Notes under the pieces: generated by a model
The model's input: only the letters and a program-made list of their open reading frames with translations
Told to the model about the DNA's origin: nothing
Databases searched by the model: none
Position numbers and translations under genes: made by a program
Assembly (NCBI RefSeq): GCF_026262505.1
Contig: NC_067205.1
Location: 1,302,001 to 1,366,000 of the forward strand
Reading direction: 5' to 3'
DNA: 64,000 bases
Source of the DNA: Trichomonas vaginalis G3
Taxonomy: Eukaryota; Parabasalia; Trichomonadida; Trichomonadidae
Shown: piece by piece, positions 55,357-64,000 of the stretch
How the letters are laid out: every line of letters starts with the position of its first letter
Position numbering within the stretch: the stretch's first letter is position 1

Positions 55357-56244
55357 TCAATAGTTTGGAATCTCTTCAACTTCCCACTGCTTATTAACAC
55401 ATTTTTTCCAGAGCGGTTTATCATCCTTGGTCCATTTCTTAAATTTGTTGTAAACCTCTCTTGGAGTGTATGGTCGAACTCCAATTTTTGGATGAGCGCC
55501 ATGTGGCATGTCATTGTATTTTTGCCTGAATTCTTCCAATTCCTGATTGATGCTCTCAAATTCTGAAGACTTTGGAGCATTTTTGTCCAGTGATGGCCAG
55601 AGGCGTTCAATTTTGCCATTTTGACGTGGCATGTATGGAGCTGATTTTCTGATTTGAATGTCATAAGTACTCAAAAATTTTGTGAACTCTCCCTCATTTT
55701 CTTTACCGTTATCTGACCAGAAACAGAAAGGTGCTCCATATTTTTGAACTGTTGCAATTGCCACTTTTGAAGTTTCTGTTGAACTTTTGTTACGAAGCAA
55801 TTTCAATGCTAACAAATAACGACTTTTGTCATCAATTATTCCATAAACCGGTAAAGTTTCTGGTTCTTTCAAAAAATGAATATCCACATGCCAGATTGTA
55901 TTTGGAAGAATTGCTTCATAATCCACATAATATGCTTTTGGATTACTTTTATCTTTTTCTTTGTAAATTCCCAGAAATTTTGCTGCCTTAATAACTGCAT
56001 TGTAACTGATTTGAAATTGTTTTGGATTCATATTGAGAGTCCAATACAATTTTTGAACCCCACATTTGTAATTTTCATAAGAATTCTGAACCTTCAAAAT
56101 TAATTCTGGAGTTAATTCCTCTTGTGGAGGACCACTTTTAATTTTTGGTGTACCACCGATTTCTTTGAATGCTTTTTTGAGAGTATTTCTTGAAATTTGT
56201 TTGAAAATTGTAACATTTTGATAAGAATATGGAACTTTTTTCAA
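55357..56244 (-). CDS. IS481/IS3-like DDE integrase gene
   Basis: About 295 residues with an rve-type core: IWHVDIHFL (first Asp), YGIIDDKSRYLLALKL, FCFWSDNGKENEGEF (second Asp) and YMPRQNGKIERLW (Glu), giving the D,D,E set with the QNG.IER signature of IS3/IS481 transposases. An N-terminal helical part (ISRNTLKKAFKEIGG) may bind DNA. It differs clearly from the Maverick integrase at 7359. No ATG opens the frame (it reads back through TTG to a stop at about 56275), so it is probably cut at the 5' end. I could not find terminal repeats. Confidence 0.75.
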   Translation of the reverse strand: MKKVPYSYQNVTIFKQISRNTLKKAFKEIGGTPKIKSGPPQEELTPELILKVQNSYENYKCGVQKLYWTLNMNPKQFQISYNAVIKAAKFLGIYKEKDKSNPKAYYVDYEAILPNTIWHVDIHFLKEPETLPVYGIIDDKSRYLLALKLLRNKSSTETSKVAIATVQKYGAPFCFWSDNGKENEGEFTKFLSTYDIQIRKSAPYMPRQNGKIERLWPSLDKNAPKSSEFESINQELEEFRQKYNDMPHGAHPKIGVRPYTPREVYNKFKKWTKDDKPLWKKCVNKQWEVEEIPNY

Positions 56245-56340
56245 AACTGTTGCGTATGTTAACTCACCATAAGGATGTCAATTCGGAAAATTGTTTTCAT
56301 TTTAGGAGAATATAATTTTCCTTTTCGAAAATTTAAAAAG

Positions 56341-56361
56341 TGAGACGCGCAGGATTCGAAC
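56341..56361 (-). other. tRNA 3' end fragment
   Basis: On the minus strand GTTCGAATCCTGCGCGTCTC plus A reads as tRNA positions 53-73: T-loop with B-box, the 3' side of the T-stem (CCTGC), the 3' acceptor strand and the discriminator, followed by CTTTTT, a pol III stop. The rest of the tRNA is absent; bases before the T-loop are A-rich. It is a relic or chance match, not a working tRNA. Confidence 0.4.
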
Positions 56362-56507
56362 TTTTTTAAAAGTTGATTTAAATATATTCTAGTGTGGATT
56401 CTAAGGATAATATCATATTTAAAATAAGAATATACTGGTTTAGGTGGTATAATTTTTTTCGATAAATTTGAGAGCATGTACGTTTAGGACATCAAAAGTG
56501 TCAATTC

Positions 56508-56525
56508 GCTCAGCGAAAGCTGAGC
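56508..56525. repeat. Perfect hairpin with GAAA loop
   Basis: GCTCAGC-GAAA-GCTGAGC: a 7-bp stem closed by a GNRA-type tetraloop, in an otherwise AT-rich gap before element II. It resembles the GC-rich hairpins of element I in size. Confidence 0.6.
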
Positions 56526-57050
56526 TAGCTTCGTTCTCGAAAGAATAGGGAAGGAGTGATACAGATGTTGACACATTCATATCATTTCAACAAATTTTGA
56601 TCAAATTGAAATGCAATGAAATTCAATTCACTTCATATCCTTCAGTCAGTACATTGACATCCTTCTACATCACAATGATAACTCGTGCATCAATAGTTCT
56701 ACAACTAACTCAGAAAAAACAAGATTTTTCCTTCCAGCTTACAGCTTTTAAAAAGTTTCGATGATAAAAATCACTCTACTCTTGTTTATCGATATGTTGT
56801 GATAGTAGGTAAACGTATTCTTATCGATATTAATAGTAGTAGGATAGGAAGGGTTGTGTGACTTTTTTTGTAAACGTAAGAATTCATACAATATCGAGCG
56901 ATTTTGTATCATTTTTTTTAACATATGAAGTAAAAAATGTATGATTCTTACGGTTTTTATTCTTACGTTTTTGAATAAATCAAGATTTAAAAAATTTTCA
57001 AAATTGTAAGACATTTACACTCAGCCCATACTAAACGCATTAAAAAATTA
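56526..57050. other. AT-rich gap before element II
   Basis: About 520 bases. A minus-strand frame at 56748-57014 lacks coding character. The left boundary of element II probably lies here; no terminal repeat could be fixed. Confidence 0.4.
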
Positions 57051-57105
57051 ACATTAATTTTAAAATAATTTATTTTTCATCTTTTATAAAAGAAGCTATA
57101 TATAG

Positions 57106-57213
57106 ATGATGTCAGATATTCCGCGATTAATTAAACATTGTTTAAATCCTGAATGGAATCAATGGAGTCATAATCAAAGACCTCATATACGAGTAAAAGA
57201 TTCACTACCATAA
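57106..57213 (+). CDS. Tiny ORF at the start of element II
   Basis: 35 residues (MMSDIPRLIKHCLNPEWNQW onward), rich in Trp, His and Pro, after an AT-rich leader like those of element I. Too short to judge. Confidence 0.3.
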   Translation: MMSDIPRLIKHCLNPEWNQWSHNQRPHIRVKDSLP

Positions 57214-57285
57214 TGAAATAAAAAAATTTTTTTAAAAATAAACTTTAAAAAGAATTTGATGAGTTCAACATAGAACTTTAAGAAA

Positions 57286-57654
57286 TTAATGATTATTTGA
57301 ATTTATGATATCAATTATTTGATTTATTCTTTCTTCAATCTCTTCTATTCTTTTTGTTAAATCATCTATTTTCATTAATGAGGTGATTCTTGATTGTGGA
57401 ATAGATTTCAAACTAACCACTCCTTTTATTTTTGAAATTTTGAATCCATCAACTTTAAACATTTTATTCAATTTACATGTTGTCAATTCTTCAAATAATT
57501 TTTTATTGTTAGCATAATAGTCATTAAATTCTTCAACAGATGAAAAAATTTTTATTTCAGTAATTGGTTTAACAACGTTTATTTTTTGTTGAACATTTTC
57601 ACTTTCATTTATTTCTCCCTCCTCTGTTTCATTTATTTTTAAAATCGGTTTCAT
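57286..57654 (-). CDS. Element II protein of unknown function, 122 residues
   Basis: An open frame with an acidic N-terminus, a central basic part (CKLNKMFKVDGFKISKIKGV) and a C-terminal coiled coil (LTKRIEEIEERINQIIDII). It is divergent from the small amphipathic gene at 57721. Not recognised. Confidence 0.5.
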   Translation of the reverse strand: MKPILKINETEEGEINESENVQQKINVVKPITEIKIFSSVEEFNDYYANNKKLFEELTTCKLNKMFKVDGFKISKIKGVVSLKSIPQSRITSLMKIDDLTKRIEEIEERINQIIDIINSNNH

Positions 57655-57720
57655 TTATCATTAAATAAAAATTAGAATATAAGTGATGAAATATATTTTT
57701 TAATTAATATTAAATCAGAA

Positions 57721-57957
57721 ATGGCGGCAGGATTCTTTAAAAAATCATGGGATGGAATTAAGAAAGCTGCGGGTTGGGTTTATAAAAAGATTATTAAACC
57801 CGTTGCAAACTTTTTGGCACCAGTAGCGAAAACGGCAGGAACTATCATAGGTGGAGTATTAGGTACTAAAGCAGGTAATCCAGCGATGGGAGCACAAGCA
57901 GGTAACGCAGTTGGTGGAATTGCTGAAGGAATACTTAATAAAATAGGAGGTAGATAG
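57721..57957 (+). CDS. Small amphipathic virion-type protein of element II
   Basis: 78 residues: MAAGFFKKSWDGIKKAAGWV then KPVANFLAPVAK and a Gly/Ala-rich end. The first 35 residues form a basic amphipathic helix, as in membrane-lytic proteins of adenovirus pVI type and similar small Polinton virion proteins. The convergent ORF at 57982 starts with nearly the same words. Confidence 0.55.
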   Translation: MAAGFFKKSWDGIKKAAGWVYKKIIKPVANFLAPVAKTAGTIIGGVLGTKAGNPAMGAQAGNAVGGIAEGILNKIGGR

Positions 57958-57981
57958 TGGAAAAATAAATAAATATTATTT

Positions 57982-58197
57982 TTATCTTAGTATCGGTTGA
58001 AGTCTTTGATAAACTTTTTCTCCTTTATTTAAAATTTCTCTTATTGGGGCAGCTTTTGGCGTTATTGATTCAGCAATGTCACTAATTGCTTCTTTATTCT
58101 TAAATATCCAATTTGCTCCTTTCTTCATTGTTTCCCAAACTTTATGCGCTCCTCTTTTTACTTTATCCCACAATTTCTTAAATATACCTGCAGCCAT
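57982..58197 (-). CDS. Second small amphipathic protein of element II
   Basis: 71 residues: MAAGIFKKLWDKVKRGAHKV, then WETMKKGANWIFKNKEAISD. It shares the opening MAAG[FI]FKK[SL]WD with the ORF at 57721 on the opposite strand, so the two are diverged copies of one gene in inverted orientation. Confidence 0.5.
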   Translation of the reverse strand: MAAGIFKKLWDKVKRGAHKVWETMKKGANWIFKNKEAISDIAESITPKAAPIREILNKGEKVYQRLQPILR

Positions 58198-58266
58198 AGT
58201 TGATTATTTCATTAAAATTAAAAATTCATTTTCATCTTTTAATTTTGATTTTTTATTTATTAATAA

Positions 58267-59904
58267 ATGACGACTAACTATTTAGTGCCAAACACTAAAC
58301 CGATTAATGGAAATGTGTTTCATTCATTCGAAAAGATAAATGAAATATTCGCAAAGAATGACGGTAGAAGATATTATAGAGAACTTGAAAGTTCATGCTA
58401 TGACTCTGATGCTCCATATTTTGATGATAAACAAACTCATTTAAGAATTACAAATCCGGCTCATGATGTGAACCAATTAGGTGACACATATATTAAACGC
58501 AAAGTTAAAGCAACTCTAGTTTCAAATAAAGCTTTCACATGTGATGCCGCTTTTAAATGCATGCGTTTATTCGTTGGTTACAAATCATCAAATCAAAGCT
58601 TTAAACAATTAGAAGTAGAAACCGAAAGAGGTGATGCCGGTTATCTTCAGATGGATTGCGCCCGTGAATCTTTCGCATTTGCAACATATAAACCAAAATC
58701 AGAAAGGAAAGTTAAAAAGTTTGTTCATTCGTTATATAATAATGTTCAAAAATATGATAACTCAGTATGTGGTAAATATATTGACCCTTCAGAAGTTTTC
58801 AAGAAGCAAATGAAGAAGTTGATGTCACTTTTGATATGATTATTCCGGTAAATGATTTGTTAGCATTTCAGGCGTTCGATGATTATCCTAAATCATTTGG
58901 TGAAATCATTCTTAAATATTATGTTTTCAGGGATACTTTAGTATTTTGTCAGGTTGACCCGTTAAGAGTTGCTGATTTACAAAATTACGTTTATGAAAAG
59001 ATAACTGATGAAAATTATGAAAAGATTATGAATCATGTTTATAAATATGATCGCAAATTCCAACAAATCGGACTTCCTGCCAAATTAATTACAAGCTTAG
59101 CCGCTACATCTGCTGACGCAACAGTTGAGACGTTATTATTTCATGCACAAAGATGGAAGTTTTAGAGGATAAATGCATTACACCAGGATACGGTTTAATT
59201 GAAGAATCAGTTAAAGCAATACCACGTTTATTCAGTAAGGAAGATCCATTCATGATTCCAGCTCAACATATTGACGTTCGTTCACTAATGGAGGTTGCAT
59301 CACTCCTGAAGGTATTAGCTCAGATTTCTCATACGCTCTTCATAATGTTACAGATGTTGTGTTAACATTTCCGAAGAATGCAATGCAAAGAACAGTTTTA
59401 GAAAATCCAATGCTTCGAGGTCTTCAGGTCACTATAGATTCCAGAAACTTCCCCGATCAAGCGATGACCACAGTGGGCGACATATTCTTTACATGTATGC
59501 TTCAAGCTTCTGATTTAGATGGAGTGAATGAATGCACAGAAGAATACGAGGACTCATTAACTAGACCACTGAATGCAGATGATGGCACGCCATTAGCTAG
59601 AACATGGAAAGACCAAACTTCATTCTTATGCACTATTCCAGTTCAACGTGATGGAGCGGGTATATTCTTTGATGGATTAGAAACTTTCAATTCACAAGTT
59701 ACAGTACAAGTGAAAGCTTATCCAATCATTCAGGGTGTAAATGACACTTACTGTTCAAAGGTGACAAATCCTCCTCAGGTTTGGTTTACTAGGACTACGT
59801 ATTGGACATGGACACCGGATGAAGGTTTGAAATATCATCCAACAGGTACACCACCACAGTATAGAAGTTCATATGATGAAATATTGATGAATAGAAATGT
59901 TTAA
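58267..59904 (+). pseudogene. Maverick major capsid protein gene (double jelly-roll type), broken
   Basis: The region codes for pieces of one large beta-rich protein. The part with FDMIIPVNDLLAFQAFDDYP is typical of the second jelly roll of Polinton major capsid proteins, and the size of the whole (about 1.6 kb) fits the family. The last part (SLTRPLNADDGTPLARTWKD, WFTRTTYWTWTPDEG) is open for 181 residues. About three breaks. In an intact element it would build the icosahedral shell. Confidence 0.65.
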
Positions 59905-59928
59905 AATTATAAATTTATTTTTGATTAA

Positions 59929-60762
59929 ATGGATTTCAATTCATCCACCCCTTATGAAGAATTAGCGGGAGTATATAATACATACGTAGATGATATGATT
60001 AATGAAGCATTGAGTGATAATAGAAATGCTCTATCTAAGGAAAAATTAATGAAAATTCCATATTCTGAATGTTACTTAAATTCAATCACTGCAGCAATTG
60101 GTAAACAAAATAAAGGTAAAACATTAACGATATTAAAACAAATTATCATTATTGCTAACACTTCCCCCCATTCACATGTGTTAATTTATATCAACCGTTC
60201 AGGTTCACCTTCAGATGATACATTTGAATCTTTAAAGCATTTAATCAAAATTCCAATTATTTATTTATCACAAGAAGAAGCAGAAGATTATTTAAAAAAC
60301 TTTTTAATGTATAAAGAATTATATAATACAATCAAGAAGCAAGGATTAGAGGATAAAATTATTGATAAACAACGGATGAATTATTTGAAACACTTTCTAT
60401 TTCAAATTTTGATAAAGAATTTTTGCATTCACTCATTTTTCTAGATGATGCAGTGAAATCAAAACTAATAACAAATGAGAAATCATATTTTAATCAGTTA
60501 TTAACTCAATGTCGACATTCAGTGTTCATTCTTTATGGCTGTTCAATACTTCAAAGCATTAAGCACAAACATTAAATCAAATCTATCAACACTTTTCATT
60601 TTCAGTGGGTTTAGTCGTCAACAGTTGAACGTTATACTTTATCAAGTGAATTTACCAATGAGCATTAATGAACTTTACCACAATATCAAGCAATTAGGTG
60701 AACATGGAAAAATAATAGTTGATTTAAATAAAGGAAGTGTAAATTTGATTAACTTTTTATAA
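59929..60762 (+). pseudogene. Maverick packaging ATPase gene of element II, broken
   Basis: Shows a P-loop-like GKQNKGKTLT with following strand and, near the end, the FIFSGFSRQQLNVILYQVNL segment that corresponds to the C-terminal part of the ATPase in element I (GFSRYDIELIWKQSG). It follows the capsid gene on the same strand. About two breaks. Confidence 0.65.
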
Positions 60763-60791
60763 TTAATTTTTATTTTTATTTATAATTAAAC

Positions 60792-61507
60792 ATGACAGAA
60801 ATAGCAAATCTTCTACAGGTTCCATTAAAACAAGGGACAAACAAAAGGGTGCATATAATAGAACTATGAAAGTTCCTGATGGAATGAAAGAATTAGTTCA
60901 TTGTTGCTGCGTCTTCAAAAAGATGTTAAACAAATGAGAAACGTTTTAACATTACCAGAAGCTCAAGCATATGCCAAACGTCATGGTCCAAATTGGGAAG
61001 CACACGAAGCAGACATTACGGGTCCAAATGGAAAACCTGATGGTATAAATGAAGTTTTCGTTACTGATGGTCAAGGTAATATTAAAGTCATAAATGTTAT
61101 AAATTAACTATGTCTGATTATCCTAAACGTAAAGTATATAATGAACGTTATCCTATACATTTGATGAAAATGGAAAGCTGTTAAACAATACATTGGAGAA
61201 GGTGAAAATGGTCCAATTAATTCATACCGTCATAATCCATATTCTTATTCAATAAAGAATTAATGCTATTGAAGAGGGACCGGATGGATTACCACGATAT
61301 TCTAACCAGTTTGATGGTCAATATACAAATATTAGACCTGAAATTTCAGCTAAGAAATTCTTTAAAGTTGCTTTATTCGATCCAGTTTTCGCAAATGTTA
61401 AAGATGAACTTAAACAGCAATTCCAACCAATTATAGTAGCAAGAATTGCATCAGGTGCTTTATCTCAAGCATTCAAAGATTTAATAAGAAACCTTTATAT
61501 CAGCAAC
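60792..61507 (+). pseudogene. Conserved Polinton virion-type protein remains
   Basis: Contains GPNGKPDGINEVFVTDGQGN and IKVIN followed by a SDYPKRKVYNE segment, a pattern (acidic loop, V.D..G....VNGY, SDYP.R) I associate with a conserved structural protein of Polintons and related viruses. A distant relative may be the gene at 13167 in element I. About three breaks. Confidence 0.45.
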
Positions 61508-61714
61508 GAGGTTTAACTTATGTTTAGTTAAGGAATCAGATAAAAGAAAATTTGAGAAATCTAGATATTATAAGAATGCAATTAATGAATATATTCGGTC
61601 TATTAATTTCGATGAAAATAGCTAAAAATCAACTTCATGAACAAATACAGGGAATAATAGATCAAAAGTTCCAGCAAAATAAAAGTTTAAATATATTTTT
61701 TTATTCGAATATAA

Positions 61715-61840
61715 ATGAGAAGACGTTTCACTAGTCAAAAGAACACTAACGCAAAAGCAGAGATTACGGTTGGTTATAACGTAAATGATGATAAATCACG
61801 AATTATTCAAAATGTTAAAGTTAATGTTAGCCCGAATTAA
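61715..61840 (+). CDS. Tiny ORF of element II, 41 residues
   Basis: MRRRFTSQKNTNAKAEITVG and on to VKVNVSPN; a basic start and a beta-like end. Possibly a small gene or a fragment. Confidence 0.3.
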   Translation: MRRRFTSQKNTNAKAEITVGYNVNDDKSRIIQNVKVNVSPN

Positions 61841-61909
61841 CAAGGTCAGCAACTCAACCAAATTTATTAATCTCGTGACTTACCGAAGAATGAGGAGAAT
61901 GAAGAAAAC

Positions 61910-62434
61910 ATGAGAATGGAGACCCAATCATTTTATCTGAACCCGGTAAAGAACCTGTTGAACTTCCCACTTATCCAACATACCCCCACCTCTTTCATCA
62001 AACATCGAAACCCATATAAAATAGACATTAATTCTGAATTAATGAAAATTTACCGTGATATAATAATTAATAATTATGATTCAATAATAAATTTAATTGA
62101 CCAATCCGGTTTAATTATTTTACCTTATGAATCATTAATTCACATTATCGCCATTCTTTGTGATGTTCAAGATTCAGACGTTAAGATTCAATTTTTCATA
62201 GATGATGAGGTTTCATGCTGCGGAACAGTTGCAAAAATAAATCCTATAAAGGATATTAGCACAATTAAGATATCAAAGAACGGAACAACAACTGAACTTC
62301 ATTTAACATATAATGATATTTATAATAAAATAGTTGATGAATATAAAATATCACTTGAAAAATCTTTGTTAAGGCTATTTAATATTCAAGCATTAACATT
62401 ATCGAATAATAATCCTTTGAATCATAATCAATAA
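61910..62434 (+). CDS. Conserved CCG-motif Maverick protein, kin of 12500-13141
   Basis: 174 codons open. The C-terminal domain matches the element I protein in order: LIDQSGLIILPYESLIHIIA, VSCCGTVAKI and YNDIYNKIVDEYKISLEK. The N-terminal part differs. Presence in both elements marks it as a core gene of trichomonad Mavericks, function unknown. Confidence 0.6.
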   Translation: MRMETQSFYLNPVKNLLNFPLIQHTPTSFIKHRNPYKIDINSELMKIYRDIIINNYDSIINLIDQSGLIILPYESLIHIIAILCDVQDSDVKIQFFIDDEVSCCGTVAKINPIKDISTIKISKNGTTTELHLTYNDIYNKIVDEYKISLEKSLLRLFNIQALTLSNNNPLNHNQ

Positions 62435-62565
62435 TAATTGACCTTTCACCAGTTTCTATCGTTTGTTTTATTCTTTTGTTCCCCACTATCCGGATCGGTC
62501 ATTGTAATTGTTTTGTTATAGTATCAGCTTTATCTTTAACTTCAATCTTTTTTCCATCGGGATAT

Positions 62566-62886
62566 TTAACCAAAATTCAAAAATTCGATATTGTCAATCT
62601 GTTCATATTTTAATCTATCAATTACATTTTTAATACCATCTGAAAATCTTATGAAATGGTCATTATATGGGTTTGATTGAACTAAATTTGAATGAAGTGA
62701 AATATAACCTGTTGATGAATATGACATTGACTCATATTTTCTGAAAACACTAAAATTTATAACATGAATGAATTTCTTATTCGTTGAATTTATGAATTCT
62801 TGAGGTAATCTTATTCTAGTTTTATTTATCACTGGAAAATAACGCTTTACCATATTTTTAATCGTAATAAAAATGTCAATTATCAA
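62566..62886 (-). CDS. Element II protein remnant, 106 residues
   Basis: MIIDIFITIKNMVKRYFPVI, then PQEFINSTNKKFIHVINFS and LKYEQIDNIEFLNFG. It looks like beta-rich structural protein sequence and may be a piece of a larger gene. No match named. Confidence 0.35.
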   Translation of the reverse strand: MIIDIFITIKNMVKRYFPVINKTRIRLPQEFINSTNKKFIHVINFSVFRKYESMSYSSTGYISLHSNLVQSNPYNDHFIRFSDGIKNVIDRLKYEQIDNIEFLNFG

Positions 62887-63035
62887 TATTATTTCGAATA
62901 ATAGCTGTGAAAAATTTAACAGTTAGCGGAATTTATAATGTTACTCTCGTTTCTGTGAGTGGTAAATTTAATCCCATTCTTTTAGACCTTCAGATTAATA
63001 TCATTTATTAAAGATGACTTTGAAAAACGTATGAT

Positions 63036-63167
63036 ATGTATATAAATAATGTGATAGCGAAATGGGATATTAACATGATTTTAAGTTATTTAAATGAATC
63101 ATTTATCGTATGGTATGACGAAAATTTTAAATCAAAACCTGATAAACTTTTGAACTTGATGAAATAA
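63036..63167 (+). CDS. Tiny ORF of element II, 43 residues
   Basis: MYINNVIAKWDINMILSYLN then ESFIVWYDENFKSKPDKLL; coding-like but short. The rest of 63168-64000 contains only scattered fragments that I cannot assign. Confidence 0.3.
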   Translation: MYINNVIAKWDINMILSYLNESFIVWYDENFKSKPDKLLNLMK

Positions 63168-64000
63168 ATAACCTTATTAAATTTCCCTGAAAATTAAATT
63201 TTGTACTCCTCATCTTCGTTCATTGTTGGGGATATTAAATTTTAAAAAGATGTTGGGGTTTTTGTATTCTGACACCGGTTCCAATTTCATTTTAATCAAA
63301 TGTGATAAATTAATACCCAATAGAATTTTCACATCAAACATTAGACCCTAACTCTTACCCATCAATACAAAACATTTTATCCATCAACTTAAACACATTT
63401 TCTTTATCATATCCGTTTCAATTATCCGGGAATTCATTTATTCTTCATTCAAAAGATTTATCAAATATAAATTTAGAGTAACTGACCTATTTGATTGTGA
63501 TTTAGAATTCATGAATGAAATATTATGGCAATTTCAAATAGAAAAAATAGCTGATGAGATAACAGATTAAATATTTATTTTTAAATCATATAAATGATTA
63601 AACAACAGCAACTTAAGGCACAAAACACCCAGGTCCTTCAGACCATTACATACGCCATATATGCATATAATTCAAGAACGCAGAACAAACGCAAAGGTTG
63701 AAATATGGAGATTTGGAGATAGTATTGAAAAATGAACATTCGAATTCGTTTGCAAAGGTGTGCAGTGATATACAAAATAAAAGAAATTTTATTTATGAAT
63801 TCAAAAATTAAAGGAATAACGGATGATATAACATCAATTCCACCAGAAGACAGAGATATACGCATTAAATGCATTTCCTAAAGTTTTGAAGATTGGAAGA
63901 TTTAATTTAAATGAGAATTCATAGAAGATTTCCTAAATGACATAATGAAGAAGTGGGGATAAGGAATATGTGGATATGAGTAATGAAGAAGGCAAATTTG

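Larger units (their letters stand above)
57050..64000. mobile_element. Maverick/Polinton element II, old and broken, right end outside window
   Basis: Identified by remains of a major capsid protein, a packaging ATPase, the conserved CCG-motif protein also present in element I, a conserved virion-type protein, and two small amphipathic proteins. Polymerase and integrase of the Maverick type are not in view. It carries about ten or more breaks and is clearly older than element I, from which it also differs in gene order, so it represents another lineage. Confidence 0.85.

Noticed and set aside
56341-56420. Complete tRNA gene
   Set aside because: Only the 3' end matches; no D-arm, anticodon arm or 5' T-stem strand is present.
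62566-63874. A further intact gene of Maverick II near the right edge
   Set aside because: Only scattered short frames are present; nothing continuous can be supported.

Overview
The window looks like nuclear DNA of a trichomonad (Parabasalia, for example Tritrichomonas or Trichomonas). It is AT-rich with compact genes in which I see no introns, and some genes have very short leaders beginning at a TCA-type initiator. It carries trichomonad-typical families: TKL and CK1 kinases, ALK-like glycine-rich surface proteins, a Pmp-like membrane protein and a short bacterial-type phosphofructokinase. It also carries Maverick/Polinton elements and a MULE. The species is an inference.

Region 1 (1 to about 16.7 kb) is a Maverick/Polinton whose left end lies outside the window. 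It holds a protein-primed type DNA polymerase B, a retroviral-like integrase, a packaging ATPase, a capsid-like protein, a tail-fibre-like protein, KilA-N genes and several small genes. It looks fairly young: most genes are open, with about three or four breaks in the visible part. Its non-coding DNA holds a 136-bp tandem repeat, four related GATC-centred palindromes and GC-rich double hairpins, some of them in frame inside genes.

Region 2 (16.7-24.0 kb) is repeat DNA: a 121-bp satellite, a MULE with terminal inverted repeats, a perfect 10-bp target-site duplication, an open transposase and its own unrelated 121-bp array, then a TTAA-ended element.

Region 3 (24.0-53.6 kb) is host DNA: a Beclin-1/Atg6-like gene, a possibly myristoylated unknown, a Sec23/24-like gene, a TKL kinase, an HP1-like chromatin protein, an EGF-type membrane protein, a PH-like protein, two BAR-like coiled-coil proteins, CK1, several membrane proteins, a 2.1-kb tandem duplication of glycine-rich protein genes, a Pmp-like gene, phosphofructokinase and a GH47-like mannosidase. 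Several genes are head to head with almost no spacer. Eroded coding remnants lie between some of them.

Region 4 (53.6-57.0 kb) has a 149-bp TTAA-ended MITE, a striking array of long perfect hairpins in two 250-bp units with covarying stems, an IS481/IS3-like integrase gene and a tRNA 3' end fragment.

Region 5 (57.0 kb to the end) is a second, clearly older and much more broken Maverick of another lineage, with major capsid, packaging ATPase and other virion-type gene remains. Its right end is outside the window.
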